A DNA stretch of 10,129 bases, from positions 1 through 10,129 of the forward strand of contig CAMLHP010000073.1 of the NCBI GenBank assembly GCA_946479805.1. The letters run 5' to 3'. Shown one piece after another: positions 3,994-10,129 of this stretch. The notes below the pieces were generated by a model. It worked only from the letters and a program-made list of their open reading frames with translations. It did not search any database and was not told the origin of the DNA. This stretch comes from an uncultured Gemmatimonadota bacterium (GTDB lineage Bacteria; Gemmatimonadota; Gemmatimonadetes; Gemmatimonadales; GWC2-71-9). How positions within the stretch are numbered: the stretch's first letter is position 1; each line of letters opens with the position of its first letter. The position numbers and the translations under genes are program-made.

Positions 3994-4887
3994 TCAGGCC
4001 ACCAGATCCTTCAGCTTGTCTCCCGTCTCACCTTCACGAAGCCGGAGCAGCGCCCGGTCGCGCAGCTGCCGGATCCGCTCGCGGGTGACACCCATCATGC
4101 GGCCGATCTCTTCCAGGGTCCGGCTGTTGCCGTCGTCCAGGCCGAAGTAGAGCCTGAGAACCTTGGCATCGCGCGGCGGCAGGGTGGCCAGCGCGGCTTC
4201 GATGTCCGCGGTCTGGCTGTTCTGCAGGGCGCTGGTATCGGTGCCCTCCTGGTCGGCGCTGCTGAACCGCTCGATCCGCTCGTTGCCCTCGCCGTCGCGG
4301 GTGGGATGATCCAGCCGGACAGCTTCTGCGTTGAGCGCGCTGAGGCTCCGCACGGCCTCGACCGTGAGCCCAGTGGCACGCGCAAGCTCTTCGGTGGTGG
4401 GCATCCGGCCCAGCCGGTCCTTGAGCAGCGTGGTGGTGCGCCCCAGCCGGCTGAGGTCAGCCGTACGGTTGAGCGGCACCCTGACCGGGCGGCCATGCCG
4501 CGCGATGGCGGCCTGGACCGCCTGGCGGATCCACCAGACAGCATACGAGATGAACTTGACCCCCCGGTCCGGGTCGAACTTCCGGGCCGCGGTCATGAGG
4601 CCGAGGTTGCCCTCGCCGATGAGGTCCACCAGCGGGACGCCACGGTTCTGGAACTTCTTTGCCACGGACACAACGAAACGCACGTTGTGCCGAGCCAGCT
4701 TTTCCTGGGCCAGCACGTTCCCCCGGAATGCCTTCCGGGCAAGCTCCATCTCCTCCTCGCGGGTGAGGAGGGGGACCCGACTGATTTCATCCAGGTAAAG
4801 GTCTAGACTTTCGCGCCCCTCGTCGACCGCTCGAGCGATCTGTGCGGGGCGGACGGGACGACGCTTGGCACGCCCTCTCATCGTCAC
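3994..4887 (-). CDS. RpoD-like sigma-70 family RNA polymerase sigma factor
   Basis: About 297 residues. Region 1.2: SLDLYLDEISRVPLLTREEE. Region 2: HNVRFVVSVAKKFQNRGVPL, DLIGEGNLGLMTAARKFDP and GVKFISYAVWWIRQAVQAAI, holding the -10-recognition helix. Region 3 includes MPTTEELARATGLTVEAV. Region 4: DAKVLRLYFGLDDGNSRTLE and IGRMMGVTRERIRQLRDRAL, the -35 helix-turn-helix. Region 1.1 is missing, as in group 2 or short primary sigma factors; I cannot tell which this is. GTG 4887 is chosen because AAGGAGG lies eight bases upstream; ATG 4881 (14 bases away) and a TTG at 4911 are alternatives. It is a single-gene unit with its own promoter and hairpins after the stop, and sits beside the integron end without functional link. 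Confidence 0.95.
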   Translation of the reverse strand: MTMRGRAKRRPVRPAQIARAVDEGRESLDLYLDEISRVPLLTREEEMELARKAFRGNVLAQEKLARHNVRFVVSVAKKFQNRGVPLVDLIGEGNLGLMTAARKFDPDRGVKFISYAVWWIRQAVQAAIARHGRPVRVPLNRTADLSRLGRTTTLLKDRLGRMPTTEELARATGLTVEAVRSLSALNAEAVRLDHPTRDGEGNERIERFSSADQEGTDTSALQNSQTADIEAALATLPPRDAKVLRLYFGLDDGNSRTLEEIGRMMGVTRERIRQLRDRALLRLREGETGDKLKDLVA

Positions 4888-4903
4888 GCGACACGCCTCC
4901 TTC

Positions 4904-4916
4904 GGGGTCAAACCCC
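4904..4916 (-). promoter_or_regulatory. Small leader hairpin before the sigma factor ribosome binding site
   Basis: GGGGT (4904-4908), CAA, ACCCC (4912-4916) form a perfect five-base stem with a three-base loop in the sigma gene's leader, with two bases between it and AAGGAGG on the mRNA. It could affect ribosome access; function not shown. Confidence 0.35.
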
Positions 4917-4952
4917 ATAAGCGCCAAGGCCGGTACGGCAGAACAACACTGC

Positions 4953-4981
4953 AATATACGCCCTAAACGCCACAAAATCAA
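4953..4981 (-). promoter_or_regulatory. Housekeeping-type promoter of the sigma factor gene
   Basis: On the minus strand TTGATT (4981-4976) and TATATT (4958-4953) are separated by 17 bases. The -35 matches four and the -10 five of six consensus bases. The start point would be near 4946, leaving a leader of about 60 bases. The DNA just upstream (TTTAGTTTAGCTAAG) is AT-rich for this genome and could act as an UP element. Confidence 0.65.
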
Positions 4982-5146
4982 CAGCTTAGCTAAACTAAAC
5001 AGGGCTTAGGGCTTAGGGCCTGTGGCCCAAGACCAACTTCATCCTGCCCTGCGCCTCACGTCCCATACCTTTACGCCTCACGGCTCACCCCCCATCCCCA
5101 AGCCCTTCTCCCACAACCCAACGCAGCCAATGACCTCAAAGTTCCG
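4982..5146. other. Intergenic stretch with short GGGCTTA repeats
   Basis: GGGCTTA occurs twice in tandem (5002-5015), followed by GGGCC-TGT-GGCCC (5016-5028), a five-base-stem hairpin. The rest, to the stop of the secreted protein gene, is C-rich and holds no coding frame I can support. The hairpin may help end transcription of that gene. Confidence 0.4.
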
Positions 5147-5782
5147 TCATTCCGCAGTGGCCGGCGGACCCGACAACGAGGACTTGGCACCCCGGCCCCG
5201 ATCCCTGAGTTCCATACTGGAGCGATCGGACGCATTGGTCAGCTTGACCACGCCAAACGGGACGTCCTCGCTCACCCAGATGTCCACGCCCCTGAGAGCG
5301 TTGCGGTAATGGCGAGCCCGGACCTTTCCGGCCGGGACCTCGACCTCCTCCTGGCCAACCAGCTCGGCCGCTTCGCAGGCATCGGCCACCGCCCGGACCA
5401 GGGGCGGAGCCGACTGCCGTGCCCGGGCGACCTGGGCGTCGCTCAGCCGAAGCGGGATCCGGTTGGTGCCCTCGAGCACCGCCGCCCTGAGGTCGCTGGC
5501 CCCGTACGGAAACGCCGGCACCAGGACCTGGGTGATGGCCTGGACCTCTCCCTCCGGGTTGGCGGCGCGAGTCTCGACCCACGACAGCTCGAGGTCGGCC
5601 GATTTCTCGGTCCCAATGACCGCAAGGCGGGTCAGCGACGCGGTGCCATTGGGCGAGCGGACGTCGTATTCGCTCCAGGCACCCGTCCGGGGCAGGTGCA
5701 CATGCTCCGAGCAGGACTGCTGAGCTTCAAGCCCGGCGGGTAGTGCGACCAGTGCGGCCGCTGCCAGGACCAGACGTTTCAT
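5147..5782 (-). CDS. Exported protein of unknown function
   Basis: 211 residues with a Sec signal peptide, MKRLVLAAAALVALPAGLEA, likely cut before Gln-Gln at 21-22. The mature part is a soluble, mainly β domain: WSEYDVRSPNGTASLTRLAV, LELSWVETR, then VEVPAGKVRARHYRNALRGV, DIWVSEDVPFGVVKL and a basic tail. The sequence 'VPAGKxxARHYR...DIWVSxxVPFGVVKL' resembles periplasmic proteins of the DUF3108/DUF4412 sort, which measure or carry β-barrel lipid or sugar ligands; this is a resemblance only. AGGTGG lies four to five bases before the ATG. It begins 36 bases after pntB ends and reads the same way, so it may be cotranscribed with the transhydrogenase genes. Confidence 0.82.
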   Translation of the reverse strand: MKRLVLAAAALVALPAGLEAQQSCSEHVHLPRTGAWSEYDVRSPNGTASLTRLAVIGTEKSADLELSWVETRAANPEGEVQAITQVLVPAFPYGASDLRAAVLEGTNRIPLRLSDAQVARARQSAPPLVRAVADACEAAELVGQEEVEVPAGKVRARHYRNALRGVDIWVSEDVPFGVVKLTNASDRSSMELRDRGRGAKSSLSGPPATAE

Positions 5783-5818
5783 TATGCCACCTCTGCTGTA
5801 GGTTGGATCACGTGGGTG

Positions 5819-7216
5819 TCAGGTCACGTTCTTGATTTCGGACACCAGCTGCGTGAGTGACTGCTTTGCGTCCCCGAAGAGCATGGATGTCTTGGGGTTG
5901 TAGAACAAATCGTTCTCGATGCCCGCAAAACCCGAGCCCATGCCCCGCTTGAGCACAATCACACTTCGGGCGTAGTCCGCGTTGAGAATTGGCATGCCGT
6001 AGATGGGGCTTCCCGGGTCGGTGCGCGCGGCCGGATTGACCACGTCGTTGGCACCGATGACGAGTGCCACGTCGGCCCGCTCGAACTCGCCGTTGACCTG
6101 GTCCATGTCGAACAGCTTGTCGTAGGGCACGTTGGCCTCGGCCAGGAGCACGTTCATGTGGCCCGGCATCCGGCCCGCGACCGGGTGCACGGCATACTTG
6201 ACTTCCCCGCCCCGCTTCTCGACCTGGTCGCCCAGTTCCCGGACCAGGTGCTGGGCCTGCGCCACCGCCAGCCCGTAGCCCGGCACCACGATGACCAGCT
6301 TGGCCCACGCGAGCTGGAGTGCGGCATCCTCGACCGATATCTGCTTGACCGACAGTCCCTCCGCACTGCGCCCGCCGGTGGCCGCACCGCTTCCGCTGCC
6401 GAAGGCGCCGAAGAGCACGTTCGCCAGCGAACGGTTCATCGCCTTGCACATGATCTGGCTCAGGATGATGCCCGAGGAGCCGACCAGCGCGCCGGAGATG
6501 ATCAGCACATCGTTGCGAATGACGAATCCGGTCATGGCCGCGGCGATGCCTGAATACGAGTTGAGCAACGAGATCACCACCGGCATGTCGGCGCCACCGA
6601 TGGGGATGACCACCAGCACTCCAAGCACCAGCGATAGCCCGACCACCAGGTAGAAGGGCCAGAGCAGCGAGTCGGGCTCCGACACCTGGTAGGCACTCAA
6701 GCCGATGATCGCGAGCAGAAGCAGCGCATTGACGACCTTGAGCCCGGGGAAAACGACCGGCCGCCCGGAGAGCAGTTCCTGCAGCTTGCTGAAGGCGATC
6801 AGGCTGCCGGACAGAGTGACCGCGCCGATGAGGACGCTGAGCTGGATGGTGACGGACGTGTCGATGGCCAGCTGGCGTCCCTGCAGCTCGGAGAGCAGGA
6901 ACTCGCCCATGCCCACCAGCAGCGATGCGCCGCCGCCCAGCCCGTTGAGCAGCGCCACCATCTGGGGCATCGCGGTCATCCTGACCGAGCGCGCCATCCA
7001 GAGGCCCAGAGCGCTGCCCACTAGGAGCCCGGCCGCCAGCACGCCGTAGGAGAGGATCGCCTGGTCCAGCAGGGTCACGACAATGGCGATGAGCATGCCC
7101 ACCGACGAAAGGCGGTTGCCCTTGACCGCGGTTGCCGGATTGGAGAGCCGCCGGAGCCCGATGATGAAGAGGACCGCCGCGACCAGGTAGATGAGATTGG
7201 CCAGCGCGTGGGGCAT
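5819..7216 (-). CDS. pntB: Proton-translocating NAD(P) transhydrogenase, β subunit
   Basis: 465 residues, close to the 462 of E. coli PntB. The N-terminal two-thirds holds about eight to nine hydrophobic membrane segments (for example LANLIYLVAAVLFIIGL and GMLIAIVVTLLDQAIL). The C-terminal third is the NADP(H)-binding domain III, with VVPGYGLAVAQAQHLVREL, YAVHPVAGRMPGHMNVLLAE, LVIGANDVVNPAART and the GMPILNAD and GSGFAGIEND stretches. The enzyme uses the proton gradient to pass hydride from NADH to NADP+, making NADPH. ATG 7216 overlaps the pntAB stop by one base and has GGGAG seven bases upstream; the GTG directly before it is less likely. It is the last gene of the pnt set. Confidence 0.97.
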   Translation of the reverse strand: MPHALANLIYLVAAVLFIIGLRRLSNPATAVKGNRLSSVGMLIAIVVTLLDQAILSYGVLAAGLLVGSALGLWMARSVRMTAMPQMVALLNGLGGGASLLVGMGEFLLSELQGRQLAIDTSVTIQLSVLIGAVTLSGSLIAFSKLQELLSGRPVVFPGLKVVNALLLLAIIGLSAYQVSEPDSLLWPFYLVVGLSLVLGVLVVIPIGGADMPVVISLLNSYSGIAAAMTGFVIRNDVLIISGALVGSSGIILSQIMCKAMNRSLANVLFGAFGSGSGAATGGRSAEGLSVKQISVEDAALQLAWAKLVIVVPGYGLAVAQAQHLVRELGDQVEKRGGEVKYAVHPVAGRMPGHMNVLLAEANVPYDKLFDMDQVNGEFERADVALVIGANDVVNPAARTDPGSPIYGMPILNADYARSVIVLKRGMGSGFAGIENDLFYNPKTSMLFGDAKQSLTQLVSEIKNVT

Positions 7217-7509
7217 CACGAATCTCCCGGGCGGCGCTTGAACATCTGGAGCATCCGGTCAGTGACGGCATATCCGCCCACCACGTTGATCATCGCCAGC
7301 ACCACCGCGAGGAATCCGAGCACCGGCGAGATCCACCCGTGCTCCCCGCCGGTCAGGATGAGCGCTCCCACCACGGTGATGCCGCTGACCGCGTTGGCCC
7401 CGGACATGAGTGGGGTGTGAAGTGTGGGAGGCACCCGGTTGATGAGCGCCACGCCGAGCCAGGTGGCGAGGGTGAAGATCACGATGCTGGTGACCAGCGC
7501 GTCGAGCAT
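7216..7509 (-). CDS. pntAB: Transhydrogenase membrane subunit (C-terminal part of PntA as a separate protein)
   Basis: 97 residues with three or so membrane helices: ALVTSIVIFTLATWLGVALI, the segment TPLMSGANAVSGITVVGALI, and SPVLGFLAVVLAMINVVGGY. VPPTLHTPLMSGANAVSGI is the highly conserved loop of domain II. The tail YAVTDRMLQMFKRRP is also typical. In E. coli this domain is fused to the end of PntA; here it is separate, as in Rhodospirillum rubrum. GGGAGG spans the pntAA stop and lies six bases before ATG 7509. Confidence 0.95.
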   Translation of the reverse strand: MLDALVTSIVIFTLATWLGVALINRVPPTLHTPLMSGANAVSGITVVGALILTGGEHGWISPVLGFLAVVLAMINVVGGYAVTDRMLQMFKRRPGDS

Positions 7510-7512
7510 GGA

Positions 7513-8604
7513 TTACCTCCCGGCGCGCACGGCGCCGTCGTGGACCACGCACATCGGGCCGAGTATGGCATCGTCGAGTGGATCGCCCTCGACACCGGCG
7601 ATGTGCTCCAGGAACGTCTGGATGTTGCGGCTGTACATCTGGCTGGCGTGGGTGGGGACCGATGCCGCTATTCGGGAGGGGCCGTGGACCGCGACTCCAT
7701 GGTACTGGACCACTTCTCCCGCCCGGGTGACTTCGCAGTTGCCCCCGCTTTCGGCGGCGAGGTCGACTATGACGCTTCCGGGGTGCATCCGCTCCACCAT
7801 CGCGGCGGTAATGATGCGAGGCGCGGGGCGCCCGGGGATCTGCGCGGTGGTGATGACGAGATCCTGGGAAACGAGGTGTTCGCCAATCGCATCGGCGACT
7901 CGTTTCTGCTGGTCGGCAGCGAGCTCCCTGGCGTATCCGCCCTCGCCCTCGGCGGCCACCTGCTCTACGTCGAGGAACGAGGCGCCGAGGCTCTGGACCT
8001 GCTCCTTCACCACCGGCCGCACGTCGAACGCCGAGACCACTGCTCCGAGCCGGCGCGCTGTGGCAATGGCCTGGAGCCCGGCGACGCCGGCGCCGACGAC
8101 GAAACAGCGTGCCGGTGTGAGGGTGCCGGCGGCGGTGGTGAGCATCGGCAGCAGTCGCGGCAGGGCGCCGGCCCCGATGAGGACGGCCTTGTACCCGGCG
8201 ACCGTGGCCTGGGACGAGAGCACATCCATGCTCTGGGCCTTGGTGGTTCGCGGCACCAGTTCCATCGAGTAGGCGGTGATGCCGTGCCGGGCCAGGGCCG
8301 CGAGATGGGGCGCATCGGCAGCGGGCTCAAGCAACCCCGCCACCGTGGCACCCCGGCGGAGCTGACCGACGAGATCGGCGGAAGGGAGTCCCACCGTGAC
8401 CAGCACATCCGCGGCGGCGAGCGCATCGCGCCCGGCCACAGTGGCGGCTGACCTGGAATAGGCCTCGTCGGTGAAGCCGGCGCGGATGCCCGCCCCGGTT
8501 TCGACCGTGACTGCGTGGCCGCCGCGCACCAGCCGGGCGACGCTGTCGGGAATCAGCGCAACTCGCTGCTCGTCGTCGGCCTCGCGCGGCACGGCGATAT
8601 GCAT
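7513..8604 (-). CDS. pntAA: Transhydrogenase NAD(H)-binding subunit (PntAA, alanine dehydrogenase-like)
   Basis: 363 residues. The N-terminal AlaDH/PNT domain starts MHIAVPREADDEQRVALIPD. The NAD-binding Rossmann fold has GAGVAGLQAIATARRLGA at about 171-188, followed by VVSAFDVRPVVKEQVQSLGA. SSQATVAGYKAV (130-141) and RPAPRIITAAMVERMHPGSV are further PntA hallmarks. Domain I binds NADH and faces the cytoplasm; with PntAB and PntB it forms the complete pump. ATG 8604 has AGGAG about six bases upstream. The stop is three bases before pntAB. It follows the dehydrogenase-like gene after 45 bases on the same strand. Confidence 0.96.
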   Translation of the reverse strand: MHIAVPREADDEQRVALIPDSVARLVRGGHAVTVETGAGIRAGFTDEAYSRSAATVAGRDALAAADVLVTVGLPSADLVGQLRRGATVAGLLEPAADAPHLAALARHGITAYSMELVPRTTKAQSMDVLSSQATVAGYKAVLIGAGALPRLLPMLTTAAGTLTPARCFVVGAGVAGLQAIATARRLGAVVSAFDVRPVVKEQVQSLGASFLDVEQVAAEGEGGYARELAADQQKRVADAIGEHLVSQDLVITTAQIPGRPAPRIITAAMVERMHPGSVIVDLAAESGGNCEVTRAGEVVQYHGVAVHGPSRIAASVPTHASQMYSRNIQTFLEHIAGVEGDPLDDAILGPMCVVHDGAVRAGR

Positions 8605-8649
8605 CCGGTGCTCCTGAACGAGTGGAGCGCGGAATCTACGGGCGTTCGG

Positions 8650-9927
8650 CTACTGGCGCATCACCCGCCAGATTGCCCCTCTACGGTCGTCGGAGATGTA
8701 CAGCGAGCCATCGGGCCCCTCGGCCACTCCCGCCGCGCGGAGCCCAGTGGGGCCGGAGGCAGCGGTGGCGAAGGTCCGGTACTCGCCCGAGGGACGGCCA
8801 TTCTCGAAGGGGATGAAGACCACCCGGAATCCCTCCTGTGGCAGCGGCGCCCGGTTCCACGAGCCGTGGAACGCCAGGAAGACGCCGCCTTCATAGGCGT
8901 CTCCCAGCATCCGGCCCGAATGGACGATGAGAGCCATCGGAGCCCAATGCCCGGGGAACGTCACCAGCGGCCGGGCGAAAGCGTCGCAGCGGTCCGACTT
9001 CTCGCCGTCACCGCCGTACTCCGGTGCCGTAACCCGGCTGTCGCGGCGGATGCTGTAGTAGCAATAGGGCCAGCCGAAGTCGTCACCCCGCTTGACCACG
9101 CCGAATTCCTCGGCCGGGTTCTCGGCGCTCACTTCGGCGGTGTAACCCCAGTTCTGATGGAGCTGGTCGCGGCCGTGCACGGCAAAGAACAGGTCCCCGG
9201 TGGCGGCGTGCACCGCCAGCGCCATGGTGTTCCGGAGTCCGGTGGCCCAGCGCGCCCCGGGACTGTACTGCTGGCCTGGAGCAGTGGCGCTGAACGCCCA
9301 GAGACCCGCCCGCCGCTCGAGCTCGGTGCAGGGATCGTGTCCGGGGGAGCGTGACTCGCGATCGGCAACCTGGCAGCTGTTGGTGAGCGAGCCGACATTC
9401 ACGATCATCGTGTCGCCCAGGAAAGCGATGCTCTTGGCCACGTGACCGCCTTCAGCAGGAAGCCCGAAGACGACAACCTGGGGCTCACCCTGAGGTGCAA
9501 GCGCGCCACCTGCGCGGCTTGCTCCCGCGGGAAGCGGCCAGCGCACTATGCGATCGGGCAGCGCGTAGTACAGATGGCCATCATGGATCGCCACGTCGTT
9601 CCCCCCGGGAGGGCCGAACTCCTCGCGGGTCTCCCAGCTGCCGTCGTTGCCTCCGTCGGCCAGCGCGATGATGCCACCGCCGCTCTCCTGGCGGCGCGCC
9701 GCGTAGATGGCACCTGACGGGGCCACGACCAGCTGGCGCGTCGAGCCCAGGCTGTCTCCCACCAGCACCGCGCAGAAGGAATCAGGAACCACCAGTCCGG
9801 CATTGTCGGGCGCGCAGGGGACAGGAGGTGATATCGCGACGTCCTCGGGGGTGCTGCCCGTGGTGCCGGGAGGAGGAGGCGCGCAGGCGGCCAGCGCCAG
9901 TGCGATGAGGCTGTATGTATGACGCAT
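8650..9927 (-). CDS. PQQ-dependent glucose/sorbosone dehydrogenase-like lipoprotein
   Basis: 425 residues. The N-terminus MRHTYSLIALALAACAPPPP has a lipobox Leu12-Ala-Ala-Cys15, so the protein is probably anchored in a membrane facing the periplasm. The rest is a six-bladed β-propeller of the soluble glucose/sorbosone dehydrogenase class. Landmarks are PSGAIYAARRQ (70-80), EGGHVAKSIAF (159-169, holding the usual catalytic-region His), GLRNTMALAVHAATGDLFFA (230-249), GDDFGWPYCYY (281-291), FHGSWNR (353-359) and VAEGPDGSLYISDDRRGAIW (401-420). Such enzymes oxidise sugars with PQQ, but many relatives have unproven substrates. ATG 9927 is chosen for the signal peptide and GGGAG just upstream; a longer frame from 10002 lacks such support. 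Cys pairs (residues 38/52 and 185/200) may form disulfides. Confidence 0.88.
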   Translation of the reverse strand: MRHTYSLIALALAACAPPPPGTTGSTPEDVAISPPVPCAPDNAGLVVPDSFCAVLVGDSLGSTRQLVVAPSGAIYAARRQESGGGIIALADGGNDGSWETREEFGPPGGNDVAIHDGHLYYALPDRIVRWPLPAGASRAGGALAPQGEPQVVVFGLPAEGGHVAKSIAFLGDTMIVNVGSLTNSCQVADRESRSPGHDPCTELERRAGLWAFSATAPGQQYSPGARWATGLRNTMALAVHAATGDLFFAVHGRDQLHQNWGYTAEVSAENPAEEFGVVKRGDDFGWPYCYYSIRRDSRVTAPEYGGDGEKSDRCDAFARPLVTFPGHWAPMALIVHSGRMLGDAYEGGVFLAFHGSWNRAPLPQEGFRVVFIPFENGRPSGEYRTFATAASGPTGLRAAGVAEGPDGSLYISDDRRGAIWRVMRQ

Positions 9928-10000
9928 TGGGACTCCCATGACAGGGTAGAGGTCGACTCTTGCCCTTGAGGGATAGTGGCGTGGGAGGGCCGGCGCCAGC
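9928..10000. promoter_or_regulatory. Divergent intergenic region
   Basis: 73 bases separate the dehydrogenase-like gene from a divergent partial gene. Any promoters for the two must lie here or within the neighbouring 5' ends. I see no convincing -35/-10 pair on either strand. Confidence 0.35.
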
Positions 10001-10129
10001 ATGACGCGGGCGGCTGGGCGGAATTCCCCCGGGATTCCCTATTGCAGCAAGAGGGGCACACTTCTTACCTTGGTTGCGGTTGGTGCTGGTGCAGCGGTGC
10101 TGGTCACGTACACCCTATCACCGGAGAGC
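10001..10129 (+). CDS. 5' part of a membrane-anchored or exported protein (runs off the right edge)
   Basis: ATG 10001 opens a frame of 43 codons with no stop to the window edge. It reads MTRAAGRNSPGIPYCSKRGT then LLTLVAVGAGAAVLVTYTLS and Pro-Glu-Ser. A basic N-terminus (several Arg/Lys) followed by about 17 hydrophobic residues looks like a signal anchor or signal peptide. GGAGGG lies about 12 bases upstream, a little far. A later TTG within the frame is possible. Function cannot be told. It is transcribed away from the dehydrogenase-like gene. Confidence 0.5.
   Translation, partial: MTRAAGRNSPGIPYCSKRGTLLTLVAVGAGAAVLVTYTLSPES

Noticed and set aside
5002..5018. GGGCTTA repeats resembling a telomere or CRISPR repeat
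   Set aside because: Only about two and a half copies, no spacers and no associated genes; treated as a minor intergenic repeat.
5808..7271. A 487-codon open frame on the minus strand in a different frame from pntB
   Set aside because: It lies over pntB, is extremely Arg/Gly/Ala-rich and lacks any motif. pntB in this stretch is certain from its conserved domains; the long frame is a by-product of high GC.
7339..8451. A 370-codon plus-strand open frame opposite pntAA and pntAB
   Set aside because: It is antisense to well-supported genes, rich in His/Gly/Asp from complementary codons, with no family pattern or ribosome site.
8515..9354. A 279-codon plus-strand open frame opposite the dehydrogenase-like gene
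   Set aside because: The opposite strand encodes a recognisable β-propeller protein with a lipoprotein signal; this frame has no recognisable content.

Overview
This window looks like a GC-rich bacterial chromosome carrying a piece of a chromosomal integron. Signal peptides ending in Leu-Glu-Ala-Gln and the overall gene style suggest Gemmatimonadota. That assignment is a guess from style, since no rRNA or marker gene is present.

Left part (1-3850): a plus-strand gene-cassette array. Two complete attC recombination sites (1604-1703 and 2265-2361) and four partial or damaged ones (314-387, 891-912, 2896-3359, 3684-3690) separate short cassettes. The cassettes carry hicB-hicA, an unrecognised 228-residue protein, an unstable-antitoxin/RelE pair, a ribbon-helix-helix antitoxin/RelE pair, and a DUF5661 gene. 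In several cassettes the 7-bp start matches the inverted 7-bp R'' box at the end of the same cassette, which confirms the boundaries independently of the genes. No integrase is visible; from the attC polarity, intI and attI would lie to the left.

Two insertion sequences have hit attC sites. The 5' end of an IS3-family element (1-310) cuts off the first attC. A roughly 442-bp IS1111/IS110-type relic (2908-3349) sits inside another attC. The relic has kept both 12-bp inverted repeats, the last ~62 codons of the transposase and a ~240-bp noncoding end where IS1111-group elements encode their guide (bridge) RNA. It therefore looks like an internally deleted, non-autonomous derivative. This is the most interesting feature of the window.

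Right part (3950-10129): ordinary chromosomal genes, nearly all on the minus strand. They are a compact RpoD-like sigma factor with its own promoter and hairpins after its stop, and a secreted protein of unknown role. Next comes a three-gene proton-translocating transhydrogenase operon (pntAA-pntAB-pntB), preceded by a PQQ-dependent glucose/sorbosone dehydrogenase-like lipoprotein gene reading the same way. A divergent, incomplete gene for a membrane-anchored protein starts at 10001 and runs off the right edge.
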